Under the pieces are notes generated by a model. It did not search any database and was not told the origin of the DNA. It was given only the letters and a program-made list of their open reading frames with translations. Made by a program: the position numbers and the translations under genes. 64,000 nt of DNA from Galbula dea. Its lineage: Eukaryota; Chordata; Aves; Piciformes; Galbulidae. The stretch is taken from contig VWZX01000307.1 in NCBI GenBank assembly GCA_013399015.1, positions 62,001-126,000 of the forward strand, written 5' to 3'. This document shows, in pieces, positions 51,980 to 64,000 of this stretch (position 1 is its first letter; each line of letters begins with the position of its first letter).

Positions 51980-54900
51980 AAGGAGAAGAAAAGCTTTAGA
52001 CAGGCAAATTTCTTTTTTAAAAATAACTACTAATAAATTAGAATAACAAAATGGAATTGTTGCAGTGCATTCCTCCCCCTCTCCCCTCCATCCTACTTGT
52101 TGCATTTCAAAACTTTGAACAATAAGGGCAGCCAGGCTGCAAGTCTGGAAGGGAATTCAGCACAAATTATTGGGGGATGATTTCAACATAGCCACCAGGG
52201 GAATGCATTTAAAGATCCATATGTTTGGTTGGCACCAAATCAGGTTCCATTAAACAACACTGTATTCAGCTACACAACAAATTCACTTACCATACATTTC
52301 ACATGAGAAATAATTTGTTTGATAGGAATATTGCTGAAATTTATATTGGTTTACTGTAATGAAAACAGCATTTTCCAAACTATGAACAAATGCATAGCAG
52401 TAGTTTTACAGTGGCTTAACCAAAGTACTGGTTGTGCTTCAAAAAGGGAATTTATACAATATGTTTGTTCCTTAGCACTGCTGATGCCAAATGCAGTAAG
52501 GGGGTTTGCTACAAAGATGGAACTTGCTTGTAACAAGAGAAGAACAGACCCAAGTCTCCACAGGGGCCACGGGGAGAGCTGCTGAGGTGAGCAGAGCTAC
52601 ATATAATTCCAGGCTTGAAAGTTTGCTGTGTCTGAAAATGACCTCAGAAAAAACAATGTATGTCCACTTCTGGTGGAGGGGAGCACAACACCATGCAGAA
52701 GCGATGATTGCAATCAGTTACCCCCACCATAGCTGAATGTCAACCCTCTACATTTCAGATGTGAAACCATGGGCCTTTCTATAAACCCCAAAAATTCACA
52801 TACCATTGCTTATCTGCTCACCAAAGCTGCCAAATACTTTCACATCCAGAAAAACACTGGCAACAGAGTTGTGCTGTAAAAACAATTGAACATCTTGAGG
52901 ATTTCACTTAGTAATTCCATGTAGACTGGCATTAATCAAGTAGACATCTTCAGGGAAAAAAAAGTATTTCCTTAGTGGGGAAAAAAACCAGTTGTTCCAA
53001 GAAAGTCACCTTCAATGTTTCCCATGTTTATAGTTTTGCTTAGAGAAGCATCATTCAAAAAGAAAACAACACTTGAGACTGAGCCAAGGATGATTTAATG
53101 ATGCACTTAACCAAAACCTCTGCAAATTGTCTTTTTTTGTCAGCTTTTGATACACAAAATCTGCTTTGGCACTTGTAATCTTAATAGCCATTCTTTTCAG
53201 CAGGCCAGTTCTGACTTCTGGTTCTGACTCATGCTAGATTCTAAACACAAACAGAAGCATGAGCCACATGGCTTCCAGAAAGCATGTCAACATCTTCAGC
53301 ATACTGGCAGCACTATGCTTCAGCTTTGATCCAGTTCATTACTGAGGGAATGATCTGAAATTAGCACACATGTGCTGCAGGTGTCCCTAGTACAGAAATC
53401 TCTGCCTGTGAAGAAAAGTCTGTATGGTTCTAGGTGTAAATCTGATGGGATGTGTCATGGGATCAAATGTTTCTCCACAGGCTGATTTCCCAACAGGAGA
53501 GGGAAATTCCTCTAAACAAGCTGCTTCTCCCTTCCCAAACCTGTGGGGAAGGAAAGGTGCCAGTCAGGCACCTGTAAGTCCTAACTGGAAAATACTCTGA
53601 TCATCCAAAGAAAGGGTTCATCCCATTTCCAAATCCTGAGCTCCTCCCTGAGTATTTATTTAGCAGATTTAGAGTGGAACTTGGTCAGTGGAAACACTGA
53701 AAAACATCCATCTCTCTGAAAAGTGCAGGATCAAGGCTTAAGTGAAGATGGGTCTCCACAGATCAACCTGATTTAAATTATCACATATTTGGAAGAATCT
53801 TATTGCTGCTAATGCTTCTTGCCCAGAAGGTCATCAATCAGCCACTACTATTTCTGCAGTGCAAAGGGAAGGAAGGGAAGCTCCTTTTAAGTATAAATGA
53901 AGTCCACTTCTAGTATGATGTATCACATTAACCTACAAATTATTCTAACTTTAACCTATGAAAAAGTAAGCCCAAAAGAGAGATCTTTCTTAGATACAAG
54001 CATAACTGGGCTAGAGACTAGAACTTAAAAATCATAGCCATGAAAGGGGAGGATAGTTGAGCATTCAACCATTCATATTACTCTGGAAGTATTAAATCAC
54101 TGCCTTTGCATTTTTGGCATACTACTGTGACTAAGGTTCATAATTATTTTGGCTGCCCCCCATAAGACCTTGGCTACATTAAGAACTTCACCCAAACCCC
54201 TCCAAACTCAAACAAAACAAACTCCATCTTTGAATACAGACTTTCTACATAGATCCATCAGTGGGAACCATAGGCTCAAAGGCAGCAGAGGTTGTTCACA
54301 TGCTTGAGTATCAGTATTTGGCTGAAACATCTTCCAGAAAGGATTTTTTACACTAAGATCAACTATTATAGCAGGTAAGCCTTGCAATCTGTTTTAGTTC
54401 AGCATATTTTAAAGGCCAAGAAGCTGCAGAAGCCTCATCTTTATTAATTCTCCATTGTATACATAACAGCAACATCTCCTGCTGCTCCTTTTTTAGTTCA
54501 GTCTACAATCTGATCTGCTGGGTGTCTACCAGTATAAATTCTGACAAACACTTTGAATTACACAAAGAGAGCCCAAGCAACCCATTAATTCTTTTATGGT
54601 TTTATTCTGAGCTTCAGAGTATTAGATTATTACTTCTTCATGTTGCATTTAAAAACAATAAACCCTTTCAAGAACCCTGAGAAACATCCCCTCCAAACAC
54701 AAACTACTGGCCCTGTGAAGCAGTAGAAAAATTGCAGGTATATTCTCTGGTCCATAGTGACTGTCTTCACTGGGTTTTAAGGCCCAGGTTACACAGTCTC
54801 ACTGGCTTTGTTCACAGGAATCTAGCTTCCTTGTCAGTAGCAATTAATGATCCAAGAACAATATTTTGACTGCATTACCCAAACTGTTTTTGAGAACTTA

Positions 54901-56929
54901 ATAAGGAGCAGCCTACTTTTGCTTGCACTTTCCAAGGAGCCTACAGATTTACACAGTGAGCCCACAAAAGATTTCTAGTGCCTCCTCACCAGTGCCTACA
55001 GCTCTCATATGCTTAAGAAAAGAGTGGAATTCCAGCAGTTTAAGTAAAACTCACAAAACCTATCTCAACAGCAGCAGGTTAGCTAAGTTAGGCTCACCAC
55101 TGTGCCCTGGGGAATAAGGACTCTCACTAGATCCGTGCCACTGGCTCATCTAGATTTCTTTTTTAACCTAACTATTCAGTAAACACAGCACTCAGGCTCA
55201 TTTCCTGCCCCTACCAAAGAGGGTGCAGGTCAGTATCCCACCCTGGTAGGAAAATACTCAAAGCAGTGATCAGTACACTGCTGCAGGATGCTCTGTCTTC
55301 TCAACAGCAAGTTAAACTCCTTAACAGAGAGATGGAGAATAAAAGTTAACTCCACTTACCTGGGCAAAGGGAACTCTGGAATACCTTCTCTGTTCTAGTG
55401 ACTGATGATATCATCTATACTAAAAGGACACAGGATAAATTGACTATCCAGGTAACATTTTAAGGCCTGGCACACAGGTGAGCATGCTCAGAAAGGCAGA
55501 GGAATTAAATCCAGGTGTCTCACATCTTTAGCTGACACTGGCCACTGAAGTACAGAATGGGGGTGGAGAAATCACTGCCTTTTCCTTCTGGCTCTCATTT
55601 GTAAAGATAAATATTCTCAGTCACAGCTCTGTACAGGAAGAGCACTTGTCTCCCACATGCTGTGCAAGTGCTACTGAGCAGTCAGTAACTGAGACATGAG
55701 CAGAATGCTAGTAAGTCCCATTGCATTGTACAGAGAAACACTGGAGCAGACAAGCTGGTACTGGAAACAGAACTGCCAGCTGCTGCTCCTTCTGAGTGGC
55801 CAAAACAGGTTCCCACAATAGAAGAGGCTTTGGGAAACAAACAAATGTAAGTAGGAAACAATATGAATTGCTAAATGTGTTGTTTCCTTTCTCTGGAGCA
55901 TCTTTAAGTAGCTGCATCCCAAATGAAGGTTGACTCAAGTTGGAAAACTCATGAAATATATTTTTCTTCTAAGATTTCCCAAACATTCTAACCTATCCTA
56001 GCATGTGTGTCAACTGGAAAGAAAACTCCTTTTGCTTTCCTCCATCTATGTCTTAACAAATTTAGCTCTAACATCATCCACTACTTCCCATTTCCATGTT
56101 TTGCCATCTGGATCTCATCTTCATAAACACCTTACAGTCACCCACTTGGCTCACTTCATCTGTAGAGACTTGAGAAATGGCTTTAAAAATGATTTACTAA
56201 GGAAGCTGAGAGTTAAAGAGTTAACATGAGAAGAGATTAATTTAATACCTTCTTACTTTAATGACATTACATTACCAGTGACTTCTAGCTTCCCACATTG
56301 ATCAGCTCCTTTTTGCCTCATTCCCATTTGTTCTCTGGCTCTAAATGTCTGCACTCACACATTAATTACTTCAAAAGCACCCAAGTTCACAGCAATAATC
56401 TAGTCACAAATTTCAACTCCTGTAAATACAAATGTGTAATGTCAGAAAATGACTGCTGTGTTTCTGAAGCAGTACAGATCACACTAGCTGAGCCCAGGAA
56501 AGTAAAGTTTAAATTAAACTAGTGTTTGCTTCCTGAATTGTGCTTTTCACCAAAACAGGACCAAGCTCCAACAAAGTAACATCAATCTAAATGGATTTAT
56601 TCATTCTCTGTTATTTCACAAACAATGCTATGAAAAGTTTGGCCTTCAATGCCAAACTCTTAAGTTTGAAAGAAAAAAAGAAAGGCCTTGGAAGAGTTAC
56701 AGTAGGAAGATGAACAGTATGGCAACTAATTGCTCCTGCCTCCTCTGGATCAGCACAGTGCTGCCTTCTTTCTGGTTTATCTTCTCATATCTTCAGTAGC
56801 CCAAGTGCTACACATGCAAGCTTGGCACTGAAATTTTGCAATTTCTTCCTCAAAATGATGTACAGGACTGTAACTTTAAACATGTTTTCCTCCTTCAACC
56901 TGTAAGCAAGAAATGGGAGCCTGTGTACG

Positions 56930-57012
56930 AGGGAAAAACCAAACAAAACAACCCCTGAAAACCAACAACAAAACCACAATAAAACCCCACAGCAACAAAA
57001 CAAAAACCCCCA
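56930..57012 (+). repeat. A/C-rich low-complexity tract
   Basis: Irregular CAAA, CAACA and ACCCC runs. The minus-strand open frame rich in Cys, Val, Phe and Leu arises from this tract. Confidence 0.8.
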
Positions 57013-59673
57013 GAGCCCTGAGTTTGCTCCTCCTATGAGTACATGGCATTTATTGCCTTAACATCTTCACATGATATGTAAACATCCCTGAAGATATCAG
57101 GAGTGAAATATTAGGGATGAATGAAAACAGTTGCATTCTTTGCCATTCTCTTTAGCTAAGTCTCAGTCTAGATATAACTGGTAAGACCTACCAGGTCAGG
57201 GCTCTGTATACCCTGGCTTTTGCTACTCTAATTCTGTCCCACAACATGCAAGCAGTTAGTCAAAAGGGAACTCTTTTTGCTCCTCAAAGATTCTACAAAG
57301 TACTTCAAACTCCACCCAGCAATTAACAGGGAGCTCCTGAACCTGCAGTGCCATAAGCACTGGCAGTGCTGACATACCCTTTCAGCAAATGAACCTCTGC
57401 CCTGTGCTCCAGTATCAGTTTGAAAATTAGCTTTTTAAAGTGTCATAGGGTCAGAAAACCAGGGCCAGGCAGTCAAAAACCTCTCTGGATTACTTCTGAA
57501 ACACTCTTGAAGCAGCTGGGTTAATTTTGACTATTAAAGTTTTTGTTTGCCTCGAGATCTTACAGCAGGCCTGCTGTCTTCAAGGACTAATATTGACTCT
57601 GGCTGCTTCTCAATACCAACCAGCAGTCCAACCTTGTCTGGGTTAAACTTCAATCTGTTTGTCCAACCTGAGCTAAGCACCATCTGGGACACAGAGCCAC
57701 CCCACACTCAGCAAATGGGTTAGGCAAGCACCTTGTCCTCTCTGTAGCTACCTGCAGACTGAAGGAAAACTCTATTGAGAAGTTCTCTGGCATTCCAAAA
57801 GTGACTTCAAAACCTTGAGATTTGGGATCCCTCTACAGCATATACCTAACAGATATCCAGTCTTATGTCACAGTGCATCTCCTGCTCAGTTGGCACTTCA
57901 CTCACAAGCCAAGGAAAATGGAAGAAAATAGATGCAAACTGGGGACTTCACTGTTTTCTAAGAAGGTCAGGAAATGCAGACCTTTGCAATTGCTTCTCAT
58001 CCTCTTCCAAGGGAAGAATACCAAACTCTCTATCCACTGTATTTGTCATTTTTCAGACTGCAAAAACAATCAAAAGAACAGAATTCAGCTTGGGAATAAT
58101 TTCTATTCACTTTGTGATCTGACTTCAACTGTTCAGCACCTTTGTCTGACCCTGTTAAAAAACCACCTTGTCAAGAGCCTGCCCCTGCACTTGTCACCAA
58201 AATGAATTACCACCTTGCCTTAGTGGTTCAAATAGCCTCCTGATAGGAGCTGCAGGAAGAGCAGAACATGGTGCAAAAGTCAAAATGATGTATTATTGCT
58301 AAAATGCTACAACTTCACTTGTCAAGGACTGTAATTAGAGTTGGGCTAAGGCAATGTTAGCTCAGCTGCCTCTGAACACACCTGTTTCAATTTAATTTGT
58401 AATAATTAGAAAGCCTAGGGCACCAGGAAAAAATGCTGCTCAGTTACTGTTTCAAATAGCTGAGTTTTCATGTGCCATTTAAAATCCTGTTTTTCAGACC
58501 AGACTGCTGACTTGCTAATACTAGCAAAATGAAATAAAGCAAAATATTTTTAGCAGCAGGAAGTTGTTACTTGCTACTGCCAATTACATGCCTTGTACTT
58601 GAACAGTGACATTTTTTTTCCCCCCTCTGCTTATTCTTCAAGATAGGTAAAAGCTGGCTGCAGTCTGAGTGCATGAGGAGTCAAACCAAACTCTTAGTCC
58701 CCCAGAGCTGGCCGCCACTTCTGGAGTCACAGCCAACACTGGCAGCAATTTGCTGTGACAGAGCAAACAACAGTGTCCTAGATCCACTCTGCAGAACAGG
58801 GGGAAGGAGAAGATTAAGCAAGAGACTTGGATCTATTGATTTTGGCAACAGGCTGAATACCTTGTCATGCTAATAAAATTACAGAATTTGGGAAGAAGAA
58901 AATGGGGCAGAGGGGGAAAGGAGAAAGGCATTAAGATTACTTAAGAACAGATATTTATACTCTGAGTTAATTCATCAAACTGCCACAGAGATGAATCATC
59001 CATCAGGAAAATAATGGGATATGAGTTTTCTTTATATCACAGTCATTATTTACAACTCTGAAATATTCACAGAGGAGTCAACTATCCTCATCTTTTAATT
59101 TAAAATCTGATCTTGCAGGCCAAACTAAAACTGTTGGCAAAAATGTTTCTAGAGGAACAGAGCCCAGAGAATTATTTCTTCAGAACCAGGAGAGATCTTA
59201 ATCATGAGGGCACTATTCTTTTTTAAAAGCCTACACTATAAACCCCATGGGGCTCAAGCCACCCACATAAAGCTAGATTTCTGAGTAATAAAACCATGAA
59301 AATGGGTGATAAGAGCCTGTGGTATAGCTAGACATAGCCACCTGAACTGTTAAAAACATATCACAAACCTAAGTAGTTTTTTTTTGAGGGAACTTACAAC
59401 TCTGCTTTCATGCAGGTTCATTCCAACAGGCTAAGAATCCAACTGAAACCAATATGGTTCTTCTCAGTGAACTAACTTAAATATATGCATATATTTCTAC
59501 AGATAAACCCCCCTTTTTGACTGTGATGCCATCAGAAAGACAACCATACCACTGTCTGGTTTTCCATCTTAGAACATACACTAAAAAAAAAACCAACCCC
59601 AAAAGGAACAAAAGGTATCTGGGAAATTCAGAGACATGCTTCCTGAATATGGTTCTGATTATTTAAGAGTGGC

Positions 59674-59679
59674 TTTAAT
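59674..59679 (-). terminator. Alternative ATTAAA poly(A) signal downstream of LYPLAL1
   Basis: The minus strand reads ATTAAA about 190 nt past the stop codon. It is a common variant hexamer. Hexamers of this composition also occur by chance in AT-rich DNA, so it is only a possible distal site. Confidence 0.25.
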
Positions 59680-59864
59680 TTTATCTGTCATTATTTCCCC
59701 CAGCCTGCCATGTATGTGGATGTAAAAAGTGCAGTCAGCTTTATGGACTGTAACAGTGCCTAGGTGAAGCCGTGCTTACAGAACACACGTGTGACATGCA
59801 TACACACACCATACACCAGCTTAAACCCACAAACATGAGACAGCAGATCAAAGTTGCATCTTCT

Positions 59865-59870
59865 TTTATT
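59865..59870 (-). terminator. LYPLAL1: LYPLAL1 AATAAA poly(A) signal overlapping the stop codon
   Basis: On the minus strand the sequence reads AATAAA across the TAA stop codon (stop at 59866-59868). About 25-90 nt downstream the minus strand is strongly GU-rich (plus-strand 59783-59845, rich in cacaca, accatac and acccaca). That is the usual arrangement for a cleavage and polyadenylation downstream element. Use of this site would give a 3' UTR of only about 10-30 nt. An ATTAAA lies further downstream at about 59674-59679 and could serve a longer isoform. Confidence 0.6.
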
Positions 59871-60105
59871 TGTTTGTCTTTGCTGCTTCAACAGGTAATT
59901 TCTTTATAATCCAGGTTTTTAGTTCTTCTAGTTCAGTTCTGCTTAGCTCATGATTAAGGTTTGGGAAAGTACGAAGTGCTGTGGACACTCCCAGGGACTG
60001 TAACATCTTGTTGGTCTCTTCACCCCATGCATAGAGAACAAGCTCATCAGCAGTTCCATGACACTGAAATAGTTCTGGAAGAACAGTTTCATTTCTTTTC
60101 AAAGC
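59866..60105 (-). CDS. LYPLAL1: LYPLAL1 terminal coding exon (C-terminal 79 residues)
   Basis: This is the last coding exon of lysophospholipase-like protein 1, a cytosolic serine hydrolase related to the acyl-protein thioesterases. It encodes 79 residues beginning ALKRNETVLPELFQCHG and ending EAAKTNK, then TAA. The block HGTADELV carries the expected catalytic Asp, and NHELS carries the expected catalytic His. Both blocks, and the flanking EETNKMLQSLGV, match my recollection of vertebrate LYPLAL1. The exon is preceded on the minus strand by a pyrimidine-rich acceptor (cttctgcatctag at about 60106-60118). It joins in phase 0 to the upstream exon, which ends in a CAG Gln codon. The reading frame is intact, with no frameshift or internal stop, so the gene looks functional. 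The related thioesterases LYPLA1 and LYPLA2 are less likely because the FPNLNHELS and SLGVST context fits LYPLAL1 better. Confidence 0.95.
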   Translation of the reverse strand, partial: ALKRNETVLPELFQCHGTADELVLYAWGEETNKMLQSLGVSTALRTFPNLNHELSRTELEELKTWIIKKLPVEAAKTNK

Positions 60106-60693
60106 CTAGATGCAGAAGAAAAAATGTCAGCTGTATCATGAAAAGAATTCTAAAAGAATAGCTACAGTCAGATGGTGACAATTTGCATAGCATTTCATCT
60201 CTGAACCTGCATTTGAGCAGCCATATTGCACTAGCTCTGCAAAAGCAAGAAAAAGAAAAAGAAACACACTTCAAACCCCAATGTGTAACTCTTGACAAAT
60301 TGTAGGCTTTACATTCAGGTCTATATTCCTTTCCAAATAAGAGAAATAGAAAAAATTCATGACAGCAGATGGAGCCCATGAGTATTAGAATTCATCACAA
60401 GTGTTCAAATAACAGTGACACTTACAAGAACTCTCTAACATCTCAGGACAACTGGCAAAGCATTTCATTTGTGAATCTACTCTCTACACTGACTGCCTTT
60501 GAATAAAATAATTACAGTGTTTGCACAAAAAAAGCAGCAAAATACCAGGTAAGCACTACTTGAAAGCCTCACTTTCCTAATACTCTGTTTCTCTTTCCAG
60601 GAAATACAATAAGTTCAGAATATTAATCCATTGCCTCAGATGAACACACACACTACAAGTCAAATTATGTTTTTCTGCCTACCATCCACTCAC
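60106..60693 (-). other. LYPLAL1: Last intron of LYPLAL1 (588 bp)
   Basis: This GT-AG intron lies between the two recognised exons and is phase 0. It is short and holds no repeat I recognise. Two stretches, at about 60177-60212 and 60448-60483, resemble each other imperfectly (both contain gcatttcat and a gacaa start). They could be an old internal duplication or chance. Confidence 0.85.
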
Positions 60694-60809
60694 CTGATAA
60701 ACAGCAGAGTCTTTATTGAGAAAACTAGACAAGGCAAAGACTCCTGCCAGATCTTGATGAAACCTGTAGGCTAAGTGCATTGCCATTCCACCTCCCATTG
60801 AAAAGCCTC
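60694..60809 (-). CDS. LYPLAL1: LYPLAL1 penultimate coding exon (nucleophile Ser exon)
   Basis: This 116-bp internal exon encodes GFSMGGGMAMHLAYRFHQDL through to LNKDSAVYQ. It contains the nucleophile elbow G-F-S-M-G of the acyl-protein thioesterase family, whose Ser should be the active-site residue. The acceptor is ctcctcctag before GAGGC, and the donor is CAG followed by gtgagtgg (plus-strand 60687-60693). The exon opens with two bases completing a Gly codon split across the upstream junction (phase 1), followed by 38 full codons, so it joins the terminal exon in frame. Together the two exons give about 117 of the roughly 237 residues of the human protein, that is, the catalytic half. The exons for the N-terminal half were not found up to base 64000 and probably lie outside the window. 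Confidence 0.95.
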
Positions 60810-63800
60810 CTAGGAGGAGACAAAAGAAACAAAAAGTGGATTTTACTCTGTTGCCTTTGTAATCCAATTTATTTTTATCTTCAGACTGGCTTCTTTTCTA
60901 CACAATGCAAATCAAAAACCATACTGAGTAACATAAAGGTTACAATGCTCTTAAAGCATGATTCAATCAGGAAGTTGAACAGCTGAAGTACTGCTGAAGA
61001 TTCATTACTGAGAGGGGAAAATGAAAAGAATAAAAATCAGCCAAAATGTCATTAGTTTAGAAGCCACTCATGTAGGGCCCCTACCAGGTAGTTAAACACT
61101 GTGGCCTTACATTCTCTGACACTGGCATAGCAGAATTCTGTGAAGATAATTCTCACTGCTTTTTTATTCAACTTATTTTTCCACCTAGGCTAGTAGCATC
61201 CACACATGAAAGATCTGCATCACCACTGTACATCTCTATGAACATTTACCATAGCAGGCTAGTGCACAGAGGGAATGGATTTGCTGGTGTTACACCTTAG
61301 GATATATAATAAATGAGGGAGATCTGCAATGTATCCCAACTGAGCTCTAGTAGGATCTCCAAAGTAACAACCTTCTGTGTTCCATATGTCTCTCCAGCTG
61401 CACTAATTCCTGACATGAGATAATTCCTCAGGGGTGAGTTTTACACAACAAATGCTTATTCATTAGGAAGGAAATCCAGACTACTGCATTACTTCCCAAG
61501 GACATAAGACAGAGACTATTGTATTTCTGTATCCAGATAATGCCTAGGGTGAAGAATGACTGGCTGCAGAAATCTCTTCTAGCATAGATATGGCAACCAG
61601 CAGGAAGATTAGGACTGCAGCTCTACTTACAGAGGCATCAGCATCCAGGGTACTGGTGATACAATTGGTTTGTGGTAGGTAGTTAATGGCATTAACTGGT
61701 TGCAAAATTCTGAGCCCAGACCTTCTCACACAAGAGTCATGAAATTAGGGATTAGAGAAGAAATGCCAAAATAGGAGACAAACTATTTCAACTTGTTATC
61801 TTTCTGAAGGAACTACCATGAGACTCCAGAGCAGGAATGACTCTTCTGCAATGTCTACCTAAGGCCTCTGAGGTTGACTTCTGTGCTACAGAGAAGTTTG
61901 ACATGGGTGCTAAACAAAACCCAGCCAGGAAGCAGTGCTCCTTTAGCACCAAAACTGAGCCCAAAGACACCCTGCAACTCTGGTACTTCCCTGGATTCTG
62001 GCACCACACAGGAAATCTCTGGTGCACACAAGCTCAGAGGCATGAAACACTGCACTTCATAAATACTTGCTGGGTCACGGTGAGACTCTTCCTAATGGGG
62101 AATCCTCCTCCAGCATGTTTATCTGCAAGTTCCAGCATCTCTGAGGCTAGCTCACACTCCATTCCATGTTATGACTGGAAGATCTGGCTGGATTTGGGTC
62201 AAATGTTCCTGAAATCACTAGCCCAATCCCTCCATGAAGTGTTCTCATTCCCCTACACATTATTTTTTTTGATTTCTGGTCAATTTATGATTAGAATTTC
62301 TACCAAATTCCTGATTCTTCTTTCTACTTACTGTCACCTTGTAGTCTTAAGAGACTACAGAACTTGGATCTCAGGGAGAAAGAGCAAAGCCACACAATGT
62401 GGAAAACTGGAGTCTTGCTTTCCTTTTTCAAACTCAGTTGTTAATTGAATCAGGAGAGCTGTATCCTCAAACTAGGAGACTATCCTCAAACTGGGACCCC
62501 CTAACTATGCACACAGGGTGTTGATAACACCCCCATATTTATCTTTGGTAAATAAAGCCAGGACCTGCTATTTACCCTCCAAATCAACCTTTAACCAGGT
62601 CAAAGTTAAATGTAGTATGTCTAAGTACCCAGTGGTAGCTCAGAAACAAAAGGTAGCTGAGGGAAAGTAGGAATGAATGAGGGTTAACAGGGTCAGAGCA
62701 CACCTTAAAAGCTCCCACAACTCATACTACTTGAAACTTTGAAGGAATCTGTCCTCATAAAAATATTGAATATCTTACTGCAAACCTTTCATCTGCATCA
62801 TTTCCTACCACACATGTTCTCTTGTTCCATGTCAAAGAATTCTCCAATGAAAAAGAGAAATATTTCACAAGTGTCATAGTAATGACAAAAATTCAACACC
62901 ATTGACCCCACTTTCAGAGAGAGAAAAATACACCCTTCTGAGGAGGTATCTCAAATACAACAGGTAAGCAAAGTTACTATGTAAACAAGACCTGTGCTGA
63001 AGTTTCTTTTATTCTCTGCTGTGGAATCTGACCATTTATTTCTTCACTTCACTTTGATCATTCTGAGTAATGTTGTCATTTCCAGCCCCAAAAGTAGCAC
63101 TTATACTCTGAGAGACCACTTTGCATTTCTTTACCAATGAACAAATATACATTGTGCCTCTAGAAAATGAAGCCCATTTGAAGTGGTTTAGAATACAGGA
63201 AAGAAAAGCTGCATTGAAAACTCATTACTAGTTTGTAAATGACTTAATCTAAAATTTTGTACCCAGTTAGTCACAATCTGGCACCACTATCTGCAATTAC
63301 TCACCAGCAGTCTTTGACAATGCAGTCACCTTCTGTTTAGAAGAATATTAGGTAATGGTTCTTTTATGTGTCTCATACTATGCTGAGGAAATGTAATACA
63401 AAGGACTAGCTCTTTGAATTAGGTTTTCCAGGGGAAAACCTTCAGTTTATCACTTGATATCAGCACAGTTTCCAAGTAAATGTCATACAGCAAGTGCTTC
63501 AGAAACAGTCTGAATAATCATTTATAGTTGGAGAGAAATTGTTTTGATTACAAGAAGTATTTCAGGATAAGCATAAATTTGACATAACACCTAAAACACA
63601 TGCTCAGGCAAGAACTTCTGTAAGAACTCAGATTTTGGATGAAGGGAAAATCAGAGGCAGGTACAGATACTGCACACAACAAATGTATGGAGTGACAGTC
63701 ATAATGTAAGTGAAACACAAAAGAGAAGTACAAGTATGCCTCTGGCCAATGGTCTCAGCATAAAGAACACCTAAATCTCACAGCACTGGTAAGCAGATTG

Positions 63801-64000
63801 TGTCCTGAGTGTTAATCAAGATCAAAAATAACATGGCAACATTTCAACCTTAGATGGGCAGAACATAGCAAGCCCTTCACTTAAAACCAATTTACTTCCA
63901 AGAAGACAAAGGGTGTGCAGAGAATTTCACAATTTGCCACTAGTTCTGCAAGAAAAAGTATCTTAATTTGCCATTTCCCCCCCTTAGATCTATTTTTAAA
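60810..64000 (-). other. LYPLAL1: Partial upstream intron of LYPLAL1
   Basis: This is intronic by inference. It lies 5' of the nucleophile exon on the minus strand, and no sequence resembling the preceding LYPLAL1 exon was found before the window ends, so the intron is at least 3.19 kb. No interspersed repeat was recognised. Visible small features are a 19-bp near-tandem duplication at 62462-62496 and an unusually long antisense open frame at 61837-62448, discussed under findings. An exon with weak conservation could have been missed. Confidence 0.7.

Larger units (their letters stand above)
45563..59650. other. Intergenic DNA downstream of LYPLAL1, no gene seen
   Basis: Contains a G-rich run at 47197, a CR1 stub at 51939 and an A/C tract at 56930. 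Otherwise it looks unique. About 58320-58620 is dense in homeodomain-type TAATTA sites and E-boxes and is the best-looking candidate regulatory block of the window. That is an inference from base composition only. Confidence 0.65.

Noticed and set aside
57562..57577. 16-bp perfect palindrome acagcaggcctgctgt
   Set aside because: Real, but of a length expected occasionally by chance, with no supporting context.
63110..63175. Possible LYPLAL1 upstream exon ending ATTG before gtaaag on the minus strand
   Set aside because: The donor and phase would fit, but the translated end (HNVYLFI) does not resemble the expected conserved KNRILIG, and a stop lies just upstream.
1..64000. CRISPR arrays, operons, tRNA or rRNA genes, integrated bacterial or viral genes
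   Set aside because: None was recognised. The repeats and the intron-split gene indicate vertebrate nuclear DNA.

Overview
The window looks like nuclear DNA from a bird. It is AT-rich, intron-bearing and nearly free of genes. Its recognisable interspersed repeats are CR1 LINE 3' ends, seen as cacagaatcacagaatc starts, ttggaagggacct cores and attctgtgattctgtg termini. I cannot name the species.

One protein-coding gene is supported: the 3' part of LYPLAL1 (lysophospholipase-like 1, an alpha/beta-hydrolase of the acyl-protein thioesterase family) on the minus strand at the right end. The serine-nucleophile exon lies at 60694-60809 and the terminal exon at 59866-60105. Both have good splice signals and keep the reading frame. 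The upstream exons are not visible and probably lie beyond base 64000. The stop codon sits inside an AATAAA signal, followed by GU-rich sequence.

Positions 1 to about 59650 are intergenic DNA downstream of LYPLAL1. In human, the region 3' of LYPLAL1 is a large gene desert towards SLC30A10, so a gene-poor window is expected if synteny holds. The stretch holds degraded CR1 pieces (6850-6990, 8752-9096, 9611-9634, 18661-18822, 26305-26350, 43090-43129, 45071-45562, 51939-51979). It also holds a 15-bp minisatellite (about 7793-7915), microsatellites and homopolymers, and a 42-45 bp duplication next to the only N of the window (26863-27038). The ORFs here have no recognisable homology, conserved domain or splice context, and I do not call them as genes.

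The most unusual structure is a segment of about 1.07 kb at 29358-30430. It is bounded by a perfect 22-bp direct repeat, ends in a poly(A) run and has AATAAA 17 nt before that run. This is the signature of target-primed reverse transcription of a polyadenylated RNA. Such retrocopies are rare in birds because the dominant LINE, CR1, does not normally mobilise poly(A) RNAs or leave long target-site duplications. I could not identify the source transcript.
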